DNA of 64,000 bases from Piscinibacter sp047602365 (GTDB lineage: Bacteria; Pseudomonadota; Gammaproteobacteria; Burkholderiales; Burkholderiaceae_C), in NCBI GenBank assembly GCA_047602365.1, contig JASGHM010000001.1, positions 1,302,001-1,366,000 of the forward strand, written 5' to 3'. The position numbers and the translations under genes were made by a program. Positions 56,415 to 64,000 of the stretch are shown here, in pieces (position 1 is the first letter of the stretch; each line of letters begins with the position of its first letter). The notes under the pieces are model-generated. The model was not told the origin of the DNA and searched no databases. It was given only the letters and a program-made list of their open reading frames with translations.

Positions 56415-57586
56415 GTCTGGACCAGTCGGCGGCTCTTGGCGATCGACATCAGGATGCCCAGGCCGAGCCCCAGCGTGACCATCGCGGTGCCGCCGTAGCT
56501 GATGAACGGCAGCGGCACGCCGACCACCGGCAGGATGCCGCTGACCATGCCCATGTTGACGAAGGCATAGGTGAAGAAGCTCAGCGTGATCGCGCCGGCG
56601 AGCAGGCGGCTGAACATCACCGGCGCCTCGGCGGCGATCATCAACCCGCGGAAGATCAGGAAGACGAAGCCGACCAGCAGGCCGGCGCAGCCGAGCAGAC
56701 CGAACTCCTCGGAGAAGGCGGCGAAGATGAAGTCGGTGGTGCGCTCCGGGATGAACTCCAGGTGCGTCTGCGTGCCCTTCATGAAGCCCTTGCCCTCGAC
56801 GCCGCCGGAGCCGATCGCGATCATGCCCTGCAGCGTGTGGAAGCCCTTGCCCAGCGGGTCCTTCGACGGATCGAGCAGCGTGCAGACACGGTGTTTCTGG
56901 TAGTCGCGCAGCACCGGCCACTTCACGTCGGGCTCGCAGATGCGGTCGCCCGACATCACCAGCGCGGTGACGGCCACCGCGCCGGTCAGCAGCACCGGGA
57001 TGATCAGCTTCCACGACAGCCCGGCGAAGAAGATCACGTACAGGCCGGCCGACAGCACCAGGATCGCGGTGCCGAGGTCGGGCTGCTTCATGATCAGGCC
57101 GACCGGCACGCCGAGCAGCAGCCCGGCGACCAGGAAGTCGGGCGCGCGCAGCTGCCCCTCGCGGCGCTGGAACCACCAGGCCAGCATCAGCGGCATGCCG
57201 ATCTTCATGATCTCGCTGGGCTGGATCACCATGCCGACGTTGAGCCAGCGTGTCGCGCCCTTCTTCGTGATGCCGAACAGCGCGGTGGCCACCAGCAGCG
57301 CGACGCCGACCACGTACAGCGGCACCGCCAGCGCCATCAGCCGCTGCGGCGGCACTTGCGCGACGGCGAACAGGATCGCCACGGCAATCAGCATGTTGCG
57401 GCCATGGTCGACGAAGCGCGTGCCGTGGTCGAAGCCGGCCGAGTACATCGTCACCAGCCCGGCGGCGGCCAGCAGCAGGATGGCCAGCGACAGCGGGAAG
57501 TCGAAGCCGGTGAAGACCGGCGCGAGCCGCTGCCAGATCGACGGCCGCTCGAAGGCGACGTTCATCGTCGCGGGGCGGGTGTTCAC
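56411..57586 (-). CDS. rodA: peptidoglycan glycosyltransferase RodA
   Basis: 391 residues, SEDS family with about ten membrane helices. Signatures: GATRWLNVGMVIQPSEIMKIGMPL and LEFIPERTTDFIFAAFSEEFGLLG, ending VVGVPLPFISYGGTAMVTLG. Polymerises glycan strands with PBP2 in lateral wall growth. GTG at 57,586 overlaps the mrdA stop by 4 bases (GTGA) and was taken as start; ATG at 57,565 is the alternative. Confidence 0.93.
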   Translation of the reverse strand: MNTRPATMNVAFERPSIWQRLAPVFTGFDFPLSLAILLLAAAGLVTMYSAGFDHGTRFVDHGRNMLIAVAILFAVAQVPPQRLMALAVPLYVVGVALLVATALFGITKKGATRWLNVGMVIQPSEIMKIGMPLMLAWWFQRREGQLRAPDFLVAGLLLGVPVGLIMKQPDLGTAILVLSAGLYVIFFAGLSWKLIIPVLLTGAVAVTALVMSGDRICEPDVKWPVLRDYQKHRVCTLLDPSKDPLGKGFHTLQGMIAIGSGGVEGKGFMKGTQTHLEFIPERTTDFIFAAFSEEFGLLGCAGLLVGFVFLIFRGLMIAAEAPVMFSRLLAGAITLSFFTYAFVNMGMVSGILPVVGVPLPFISYGGTAMVTLGLGLGILMSIAKSRRLVQT

Positions 57587-59517
57587 AGCGGCACCTCCGC
57601 GACCGGCCGCGGCTTGCCGACCGGCGCGCCCGACTTGCCCTCGCGGGTCAGTGCGATGTCCTCGACGCTCGGCAGCACGCCGCTCAGCACGTAGTCGAAC
57701 ACGCGCCGCGTGATCGGCGCCGCCGCCTCGGAGCCGAAGCCGGCGTTCTCGACGACGATGGCCAGCGCGATGGTCGGTGCCTCGATCGGCGCGAAGGCCA
57801 TGTACAGCGAGTGGTCGCGCTTGTGCTCCTCCATCTTCGCGGCGTTGTACTTTTCGTTGGCCTTGATGCCGACCGCCTGCGCGGTGCCCGTCTTGCCGCC
57901 GGTCTTGTAGGGCGCACCGAGGAAGGAGCGCACCGAGGTGCCCTCCTGCGTGACGCCGTACAGCGCGCGGTTGATCAGCTCGACATGCTCCGGCTTGAGC
58001 GGCAGCGACGACAGCGCGTCGCTGGCCATGCGGCGGCGCTCGCCGGTGACCACGTCCTCGATCTCGCGCACCAGGCGCGGCTTGTAGCGCTGCCCGCCGG
58101 ACACCAGCGTCGCGGTGGCGCTGGCCAGCTGCAGCATCGTGAAGTTGTTGTAGCCCTGGCCGATGCCCAGCGAGATGGTCTCGCCGGCATACCACTTCTG
58201 CAGCTCGGGCTTCTTGTAGGCCTTGCGCTTCCACTCGGTGGACGGCAGCAGGCCGGTGACCTCGCCCTCGACGTCGATGCCGGTCTTGCGGCCGAAGCCG
58301 AAGGGCTCGAGCTGCTCGTGCATCAGGTCGACGCCCATCTCGTTGGCCAGCGAGTAGTAGTAAACGTTGCTCGACTTGACGATGCTGCGCACCATGTCGA
58401 CCGGGCCGAGGCCGGTGTCGCCGTGGCTGCGGAAGGTGTGGTTGCCGAACTGGAAGGTGCCGCCGTCGTAGATCACCTGGCTGGGGCTGCGCTTGCCGGT
58501 GTTCAGCGCGGCGATCGCCATGAAGGGCTTGAAGGTCGAGCCCGGCGGGTAGGTTCCCCGCAGGGCCCGATTCAGCAGCGGCTTGTCGATCGACTCGTTG
58601 AGCTCCTTCCACGACTCGCTGTCGATGCCGTCGACGAACAGGTTGGGGTCGAAGGTCGGCTTGCTGACGAAGGCCAGCACCTCGCCGTTGCGCGGGTCCA
58701 GCGCCACCAGCGCGCCGCGCCGCTCGCCGAACAGTTCCTCGACCAGCGCCTGCAGCCGGATGTCGATCGACAGCACCACCTTGTTTCCTGGTGTCGCCGG
58801 GTTGCTCTTCAGGCGCCGCACCGGGCGGCCACCGGCACTGGTCTCGACCTCCTCGAAGCCGGTTGCGCCATGCAGCTCGGCCTCGTAGCTCTGCTCGACG
58901 CCGAGCTTGCCGATGTACTCGGTGCCGCGGTAGTTGGCGGCGTCCTCGGTCTCGTCGATCGCTTCCTTCTCGGCCTGGTTGATGCGGCCGATGTAGCCGA
59001 TCAAATGGCTGCCGGTCTCGCCCAGCGGGTAGTTGCGGAACAGCCGCGCCTTGATGTCGACGCCGGGGAAACGGAAGCGCTGCGCGGTGAAGCGCGCCAC
59101 CTCGTCGTCGCTCAGCTTGGTGCGGATCGGCAGCGATTCGAAGCTCTTGCTCTCCTCGAGCAGCCGCTTCAGGCGCTTGCGGTCGCGCGGCTGGATGTCG
59201 ACCACCTCGGCGAGGCGGTCGATCAGCGGCTCCAGCTCGCCGGCCTTGGTCGGCGTGATCTCCAGCGTGTAGGCCGAGTAGTTGTTGGCCAGCACGATGC
59301 CGTTGCGGTCGACGATCAGGCCGCGGTTGGGCACGATCGGCACGACCGCGATGCGGTTGTTCTCGGCCTGCGTCGACAGCTCCTCGTGCTTGAAGACCTG
59401 CAGGTGCACCAGGCGCGCGGCCAGCAGCCCGAAGCCGAACAGCACGAACACGGCGGCGGCCAGCAGGCGCAGGTTGAAGCGCGCGAGTTCCTGTTCGACG
59501 TTCCTGATTTCGGTCAT
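57583..59517 (-). CDS. mrdA: penicillin-binding protein 2
   Basis: 644 residues. Membrane anchor LRLLAAAVFVLFGFGLLAARL, dimerisation/pedestal domain (RGLIVDRNGIVLANNYSAYTLE), then transpeptidase with SxxK in YPPGSTFKPFMAIA, SxN in SSNVYYYSLA and KTG in KTGGKTGTAQAVG. Elongasome transpeptidase, partner of RodA encoded just downstream. Confidence 0.96.
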   Translation of the reverse strand: MTEIRNVEQELARFNLRLLAAAVFVLFGFGLLAARLVHLQVFKHEELSTQAENNRIAVVPIVPNRGLIVDRNGIVLANNYSAYTLEITPTKAGELEPLIDRLAEVVDIQPRDRKRLKRLLEESKSFESLPIRTKLSDDEVARFTAQRFRFPGVDIKARLFRNYPLGETGSHLIGYIGRINQAEKEAIDETEDAANYRGTEYIGKLGVEQSYEAELHGATGFEEVETSAGGRPVRRLKSNPATPGNKVVLSIDIRLQALVEELFGERRGALVALDPRNGEVLAFVSKPTFDPNLFVDGIDSESWKELNESIDKPLLNRALRGTYPPGSTFKPFMAIAALNTGKRSPSQVIYDGGTFQFGNHTFRSHGDTGLGPVDMVRSIVKSSNVYYYSLANEMGVDLMHEQLEPFGFGRKTGIDVEGEVTGLLPSTEWKRKAYKKPELQKWYAGETISLGIGQGYNNFTMLQLASATATLVSGGQRYKPRLVREIEDVVTGERRRMASDALSSLPLKPEHVELINRALYGVTQEGTSVRSFLGAPYKTGGKTGTAQAVGIKANEKYNAAKMEEHKRDHSLYMAFAPIEAPTIALAIVVENAGFGSEAAAPITRRVFDYVLSGVLPSVEDIALTREGKSGAPVGKPRPVAEVPL

Positions 59518-59536
59518 GCCGACCCGTTCCTGCCTG

Positions 59537-60055
59537 CTAGAGAGGACGATTCTCGTCCGGATCGGGTGGCCGGCGCTGCGGCGCCAGCAACACCCATGTC
59601 ACCAGCGGCCACAGCAGCGACTCGAACACCGGCGCGAGCAGCAGCTCCCAGCCGGGGAACATGCCGCCGGCGATCATGCGCACGACCAGCGACACCAGGT
59701 GCGCGGCGAAGAACAGCGGCAGGATCTGCACCGCCTGCGACGGCACCGTGAACCACAGCAGGCGGCGGTGGATCGTCGTCGCGAAGAAGCTCAGCAGCGT
59801 GTAGGCCAGCGCATGCTGGCCAAGCACAGCGCCGTCGTGCACGTCCATCGCCAGGCCGAACAGGAAGGCCGCGCCGACGCCGACACGCCGCGTCTGGTGC
59901 ACGTTCCAGAACACCAGCACGACGGCCAGGAAATCGGGCATGCCCGGCACCCGGCCGAGCGGCACCAGGTTGAGCATGAAGGCGACGACCAGCGTCAGCC
60001 AGACGAACAGCGGGTTCGCCGGCAGCAGCAGCGCATCGCCACGGGGCAGGATCAC
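59537..60055 (-). CDS. mreD: rod shape-determining protein MreD
   Basis: 172 residues, about five membrane helices (NPLFVWLTLVVAFMLNLVPLG; PDFLAVVLVFWNVHQTRRVGVG; PLFFAAHLVSLVVRMIAGG). The start GTG overlaps the mreC TGA by 4 bases. MreD links MreC and the elongasome enzymes in the membrane. Confidence 0.92.
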   Translation of the reverse strand: MILPRGDALLLPANPLFVWLTLVVAFMLNLVPLGRVPGMPDFLAVVLVFWNVHQTRRVGVGAAFLFGLAMDVHDGAVLGQHALAYTLLSFFATTIHRRLLWFTVPSQAVQILPLFFAAHLVSLVVRMIAGGMFPGWELLLAPVFESLLWPLVTWVLLAPQRRPPDPDENRPL

Positions 60056-60970
60056 TTGCGCGTCCCCCTCTTCGCCGCCGGCTTCACCGGTTCGTCCGGC
60101 GTCGGCTCCGGCTTGGGCGGCATCTGCACGCCGACCGGCTCCAGCACCAGCACGTGGCGCACCGCGTCGGGCACCGCCACCGGCTCGAGCAGGATGCGCG
60201 CGAAGCTGGTGTCGATCTTGCGGTCGACCAGCGTCACCCGTGCCACCGGCAGGCCCGGCGGGTAGACGCCGTCGACGCCCGAGGTGCTGAGCAGGTCGCC
60301 GACCTGCACGTCGGCGTTGCCGGCCATGAAGCGCAGCTCCATGCCGTTGCGCACGCCGAAGGCGGCGCTGCGCAGCTGGTTGCGCGTGTTGAGCACCGGG
60401 ATCGCGGCGTCCTTGTCGGCCAGCAGCGTGACCTCGGACGACAGCGGATAGACCCGCGTGACCTGGCCGAGCACGCCGGCATCGTTGATCACCGGCGAGG
60501 CGATCGCCACGCCGTGGGTGGCGCCGCGGTCGATGACGATCTTGCGCGAGAACGGGTCGGGCGCGTCGTACAGCACCTCGGCGGCCATCGAGCGCACCGT
60601 CAGCGCCGGGCGCAGGTCGAGCAATGCTCGCAAGCCGCTGGTTCTCGGCCTGCAACTGCTCGACGCGCGACGAACGTTCTGCCTGGCGGGCCAGGTCGCG
60701 CCGCGCCGCCTCTTCCTTGGCCAGCGCACCCTGCAGGCCGAGCAGGTAGTCGCTGCCGCCCTCCCAGGCGGCCACCGGCACCAGCAGCGCGCGCTCGATC
60801 GGGTGCAGCACGGTGGCGATCGCGGCGCGCAGCGGGCGCGTCAGCTGGAAGCGCGTGTCGGCGACCATCAGGAACAGCGCCAGCGCCGAGAAGAAGGTCA
60901 GCTTGGTCAGCGCCGACGGCCCCTGGCGGAAGAAGGGCGGTGGGGACCGGTCGAGGGTGCCGAGCGGCAT
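60052..60970 (-). CDS. mreC: rod shape-determining protein MreC (one-base frameshift in assembly)
   Basis: Membrane anchor (LTKLTFFSALALFLMVADTRF) and coiled coil (ALAKEEAARRDLARQAERSS, VEQLQAENQRL) are in one frame; the beta-barrel domain (RALLDLRPALTVRSMAAEVL; DPFSRKIVIDRGATHGVAIAS; FGVRNGMELRFMAGNADVQVG) is in another. The join is at AENQRL/RALLDL near 60,632, where CGGCTTGCGAGC has one T too many compared with the expected CGGCTGCGAGC. The span is 3n+1 bases. Intended product about 305 residues. MreC is essential in most rods, so a base-call error is favoured. Confidence 0.92.
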
Positions 60971-61054
60971 GGCCTGTGACTACTACTGCTCAGTCGTCAG
61001 AAACGACGAAGCCGGCCACGTGGTTCACGCGCCGGCCCGTGCGATGCATCGTGC

Positions 61055-62098
61055 TCACTCGGAGGTGAAGATCGCGCCGAGGCGCTCCATGCGCTCCAGC
61101 GCCATGCCGCAGCCGCGCACCACGCAGGTCAACGGGTCTTCGGCCACCAGCACCGGCAGGCCGGTTTCCTCGGCGAGCAGGCGGTCGAGGTCGCGCAGCA
61201 GCGCGCCGCCGCCGGTCAGCATCATGCCGCGCTCGGCGATGTCGGCGCCGAGTTCGGGCGGCGTCTGCTCGAGCGCGTTCTTCACGCTGGAGACGATCTG
61301 GTTCAGCGGGTCGGTCAGCGCCTCCAGGATCTCGTTGGACGAGATCGTGAAGCTGCGCGGCACGCCTTCGCTGAGGTTGCGGCCCTTGACCTCCATCTCC
61401 TTGACCTCGGAGCCGGGGAAAGCCGAGCCGATCTGCTTCTTGATCGCTTCCGCGGTCGGCTCGCCGATCAGCATGCCGTAGTTGCGGCGGATGTAATTGA
61501 TGATGGCCTCGTCGAACTTGTCGCCACCGACGCGCACCGAGCCCTTGTAGACCATGCCGCCCAGCGAGATCACGCCGACCTCGGTGGTGCCGCCGCCGAT
61601 GTCGACGACCATCGAGCCCGACGCTTCCGACACCGGCAGCCCGGCGCCGATCGCCGCGGCCATCGGCTCCTCGATCAGGTAGACCTCGCTGGCACCGGCA
61701 CCGAGCGCCGATTCGCGGATCGCGCGGCGCTCGACCTGGGTCGAGCCGCAGGGCACGCAGATGATGATGCGCGGGCTCGGCTTCAGGACGGACCGCGGAT
61801 GGACCATCTTGATGAACTGCTTGAGCATCTGCTCGGTGACGGTGAAGTCGGCGATCACGCCGTCCTTCATCGGGCGGATCGCCTCGATGTTGCCGGGCAC
61901 CTTGCCGAGCATGGCCTTGGCCTCGGCACCGACCGCCTGGATGGTCTTCTTGCCGTTGGGGCCGCCCTCGTGGCGGATGGCGACGACGGACGGCTCGTCG
62001 AGCACGATGCCCTTGCCACGCACGTAGATCAGCGTGTTGGCAGTGCCGAGGTCGATGGCCAGGTCCGTCGAAAAGTAGCGACGAAAGGATCCGAACAT
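61055..62098 (-). CDS. mreB: actin-like cell-shape protein MreB
   Basis: 347 residues, complete. Actin-fold nucleotide motifs: STDLAIDLGTANTLIYVRGKG (phosphate 1), GSMVVDIGGGTTEVGVISLGG (phosphate 2) and ERGMMLTGGGALLRDLDRLL (adenosine). First gene of the mreB-mreC-mreD-mrdA-rodA-oxidoreductase run. The ATG giving MFGSFRRYFSTD was chosen; upstream in-frame sequence is Arg/Pro-rich and non-coding. Confidence 0.98.
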   Translation of the reverse strand: MFGSFRRYFSTDLAIDLGTANTLIYVRGKGIVLDEPSVVAIRHEGGPNGKKTIQAVGAEAKAMLGKVPGNIEAIRPMKDGVIADFTVTEQMLKQFIKMVHPRSVLKPSPRIIICVPCGSTQVERRAIRESALGAGASEVYLIEEPMAAAIGAGLPVSEASGSMVVDIGGGTTEVGVISLGGMVYKGSVRVGGDKFDEAIINYIRRNYGMLIGEPTAEAIKKQIGSAFPGSEVKEMEVKGRNLSEGVPRSFTISSNEILEALTDPLNQIVSSVKNALEQTPPELGADIAERGMMLTGGGALLRDLDRLLAEETGLPVLVAEDPLTCVVRGCGMALERMERLGAIFTSE

Positions 62099-62315
62099 GG
62101 TGTGGGGAGCTCTCGGCCTTCGCCGCCTTCGGACCATCGGGTCGGGCGCGGCGGCATGGTCGATTCGGGTTGTCGGGGTCGTTCCTTGGGGCCTCGCAAA
62201 CCGAGGCGGGACGCGGGCTTCAAGGGCTTGTGGATAACCGGGGATAATACCCCATCGGCCTGCCTCCACCGGGGTGCAGGCCGCGTGTTTTCACCCTGTT
62301 TCCGCCTGTGAGTCC

Positions 62316-62615
62316 ATGGCCCTGACCCCGCAAGACGTGAGCCGCATCGCCCACCTCGCCCGGCTGGAGTTGTCCGCCGCCGAGCAAGGCTCGCTGCTCA
62401 CGCAATTGAACGGCTTCTTCGGAATCGTCGAGCAGATGAGCGCGGTCGACACCACCGGCGTCGAACCGCTGTACACGCCGCTGTCGGCGGTGCAGGAGGT
62501 CGGCCTGCGGCTGCGCGACGACGCCGTCACCGAGACCGACGCGCGCACGCTCAACCAGCGCAGCGCGCCGGCGGTGGAGGATGGCCTGTTCCTCGTGCCC
62601 AAGGTGATCGAATGA
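62316..62615 (+). CDS. gatC: Asp-tRNA(Asn)/Glu-tRNA(Gln) amidotransferase subunit C
   Basis: 99 residues, standard for GatC: MALTPQDVSRIAHLARLELS at the start, then VDTTGVEPLYTPL and the C-terminal LNQRSAPAVEDGLFLVPKVIE. Divergent from mreB across about 217 bp that hold an AT-rich GGGGATAATACC element, possibly a -10. The stop overlaps the gatA ATG (ATGA). Confidence 0.96.
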   Translation: MALTPQDVSRIAHLARLELSAAEQGSLLTQLNGFFGIVEQMSAVDTTGVEPLYTPLSAVQEVGLRLRDDAVTETDARTLNQRSAPAVEDGLFLVPKVIE

Positions 62616-64000
62616 AGCCGGTCCATCAGATGGGCGTGGCCGAGCTGGGTCGCGCGCTGGGTTCGCGCGAGCTCTCCAGTGTCGAGGCGACTGGCGCTCT
62701 GCTCGAGCGCATGGCCGCGCACACCGCGCTGGGCGCCGTGCTGGCCAGCGACCGCGACGCCGCGCTGCAGCAGGCCGCCGCCGCCGATGCGCGCCGCGCC
62801 GCCGGCGACACCGGCGTGCTGCTGGGCGTGCCGATCGCCCACAAGGACATCTTCGTCAGCGCCGGGCTGCCCACCACCGCCGGCTCGAAGATGCTGCAGG
62901 ACTACCGCAGCCCGTTCGATGCGACGGTGGTCGCACGGCTCGGCCAGGCCGGCACGGTGACGCTGGCCAAGCTGAACTGCGACGAGTTCGCGATGGGCTC
63001 GGCCAACGAGAACTCCGCCTACGGCCTGGCCCGCAACCCCTGGGACACCACGCGCGTGCCGGGCGGCTCCTCGGGCGGCTCGGCTGCCGCGGTGGCAGCG
63101 CGCTTGGTGCCCGCCGCCACCGGCACCGACACCGGCGGCTCGATCCGCCAGCCGGCCAGCTTCTCCGGCATCACCGGCATCAAGCCGACCTACGGCGTGT
63201 GCTCGCGCTATGGCATGGTCGCGTTCGCCTCCAGCCTCGACCAGGCCGGGCCGATGGCACGTTCGGCCGAGGACTGCGCGCTGCTGCTGTCGGCGATGAG
63301 CGGTTTCGACGAACGCGACTCGACCAGCGCGCAGCGGCCGCCGCAGGACTTCCATGCGCAGATGCTCGCCGCGCGCGCAGGCGCCTCCCCCGGCAAGCCG
63401 CTGGCCGGGCTGCGCATCGGCCTGCCGACGGAGTTCTTCCCCGCCGCGCTGGCCGCCGACGTCGACGGCGCGGTGCGCGCGGCGCTGGCCGAACTCGAGA
63501 AGCTCGGCGCGACGCTGGTCGACGTCAGCCTGCCGCGCACCGAACTGTCGATCCCGGTCTACTACATCATCGCGCCGGCCGAGGCGAGCTCGAACCTGTC
63601 GCGCTTCGACGGTGTGCGCTACGGCCACCGCGCCGCGAAGTACGGCGACCTGCTCGACATGTACAAGAAGAGCCGCAGCGAAGGCTTCGGCGCCGAGGTC
63701 AAGCGCCGCATCATGATCGGCACCTACGTGCTGAGCCACGGCTACTACGACGCCTACTACCTGCAGGCGCAGAAGCTGCGCCGCATGATCGCCGACGACT
63801 TCCAGCGCTGCTTCACGCAGTGCGACGTCATCGCCGGGCCGGTGGCGCCCAGCGTGGCCTGGAAGATCGGTGCGCAGGGCGACGACCCGGTCGCCGCCTA
63901 CCTGGCCGACATCTTCACGCTGCCCGCCAGCCTGGCCGGCCTGCCCGGCATGAGCGTGCCGGCCGGCTTCGCCGAATCCGGTGAAGGCTCGGGCATGCCC
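62612..64000 (+). CDS. gatA: Asp-tRNA(Asn)/Glu-tRNA(Gln) amidotransferase subunit A (3' end outside window)
   Basis: 463 residues visible, open at the window edge (family length about 490). Amidase signature with the Ser-cisSer-Lys triad: Lys in GVPIAHKDIFVSAG, then RVPGGSSGGSAAAVAARLVP and ATGTDTGGSIRQPASFSG. Frees ammonia from glutamine for transamidation of Glu-tRNA(Gln) or Asp-tRNA(Asn) with GatB and GatC. gatB is presumably next. Confidence 0.96.
   Translation, partial: MKPVHQMGVAELGRALGSRELSSVEATGALLERMAAHTALGAVLASDRDAALQQAAAADARRAAGDTGVLLGVPIAHKDIFVSAGLPTTAGSKMLQDYRSPFDATVVARLGQAGTVTLAKLNCDEFAMGSANENSAYGLARNPWDTTRVPGGSSGGSAAAVAARLVPAATGTDTGGSIRQPASFSGITGIKPTYGVCSRYGMVAFASSLDQAGPMARSAEDCALLLSAMSGFDERDSTSAQRPPQDFHAQMLAARAGASPGKPLAGLRIGLPTEFFPAALAADVDGAVRAALAELEKLGATLVDVSLPRTELSIPVYYIIAPAEASSNLSRFDGVRYGHRAAKYGDLLDMYKKSRSEGFGAEVKRRIMIGTYVLSHGYYDAYYLQAQKLRRMIADDFQRCFTQCDVIAGPVAPSVAWKIGAQGDDPVAAYLADIFTLPASLAGLPGMSVPAGFAESGEGSGMP

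Overview
The window is about 70% GC and almost entirely coding. Gene content and order (gatCA next to mreBCD-mrdA-rodA, recA-recX, sucCD, a pilin with TfpZ and PglL partners, Bug-type TctC) point to a betaproteobacterium of the order Burkholderiales, probably in the Rubrivivax/Leptothrix/Roseateles neighbourhood. That placement is inferred from gene order and protein style, not from an rRNA. No tRNA, rRNA, CRISPR array, prophage or insertion sequence was seen.

Layout. 1-2.4 kb: a broken DUF799 lipoprotein tail and recQ. 2.4-5.6 kb: a LysR regulator divergent from tartrate dehydrogenase and a TctC/Bug binding protein. 5.6-9.4 kb: a small frameshifted lipoprotein, a vWA lipoprotein, and a divergent ECF sigma with its membrane partner. 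9.4-16.8 kb: uvrA, a chromene isomerase-like protein, an amidohydrolase-like protein and a hybrid sensor kinase. 16.9-17.4 kb: a histone-H1-like/SWIB fusion. 17.5-23.6 kb: a six-gene iron operon, tonB-exbB-exbD-receptor-piuC-hydroxyacid oxidase, behind a Fur box. 23.7-25.3 kb: a MerR regulator facing a flavodoxin/DUF2938 pair through a 19-bp-spacer promoter. 25.3-26.9 kb: TerC with a yybP-ykoY-type leader, and a small holin-like membrane protein. 26.9-36.5 kb: pbpC, an alpha-2-macroglobulin gene and an M48 protease. 36.6-40.5 kb: moaC and a pilA-tfpZ-pglL pilin glycosylation set behind a sigma-54 promoter. 40.5-46.4 kb: cAMP phosphodiesterase, CHASE2 adenylate cyclase, FHA protein, PP2C phosphatase and Ser/Thr kinase. 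46.4-48.6 kb: a hypothetical protein and two more TerC proteins, one with a second manganese-type leader. 48.7-53.2 kb: DUF2889-sucC-sucD and recA-recX with a LexA box. 53.3-55.6 kb: a two-component system. 55.5-62.1 kb: the cell-shape operon mreB-mreC-mreD-mrdA-rodA plus an oxidoreductase. 62.3 kb to the end: gatC and the start of gatA.

Two themes stand out. First, regulatory DNA is unusually readable: sigma-54 with twin upstream boxes at pilA, a MerR-type promoter, a Fur box, a LexA box, two manganese-riboswitch-like leaders and a LysR-type dyad. Second, single-base frameshifts interrupt otherwise well-conserved genes (uvrA, mreC, the alpha-2-macroglobulin at three points, a DUF799 tail at three points, a small lipoprotein, and the start of the anti-sigma gene). 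Because mreC and uvrA are core genes, most of these are probably assembly or base-call errors and not real pseudogenes.
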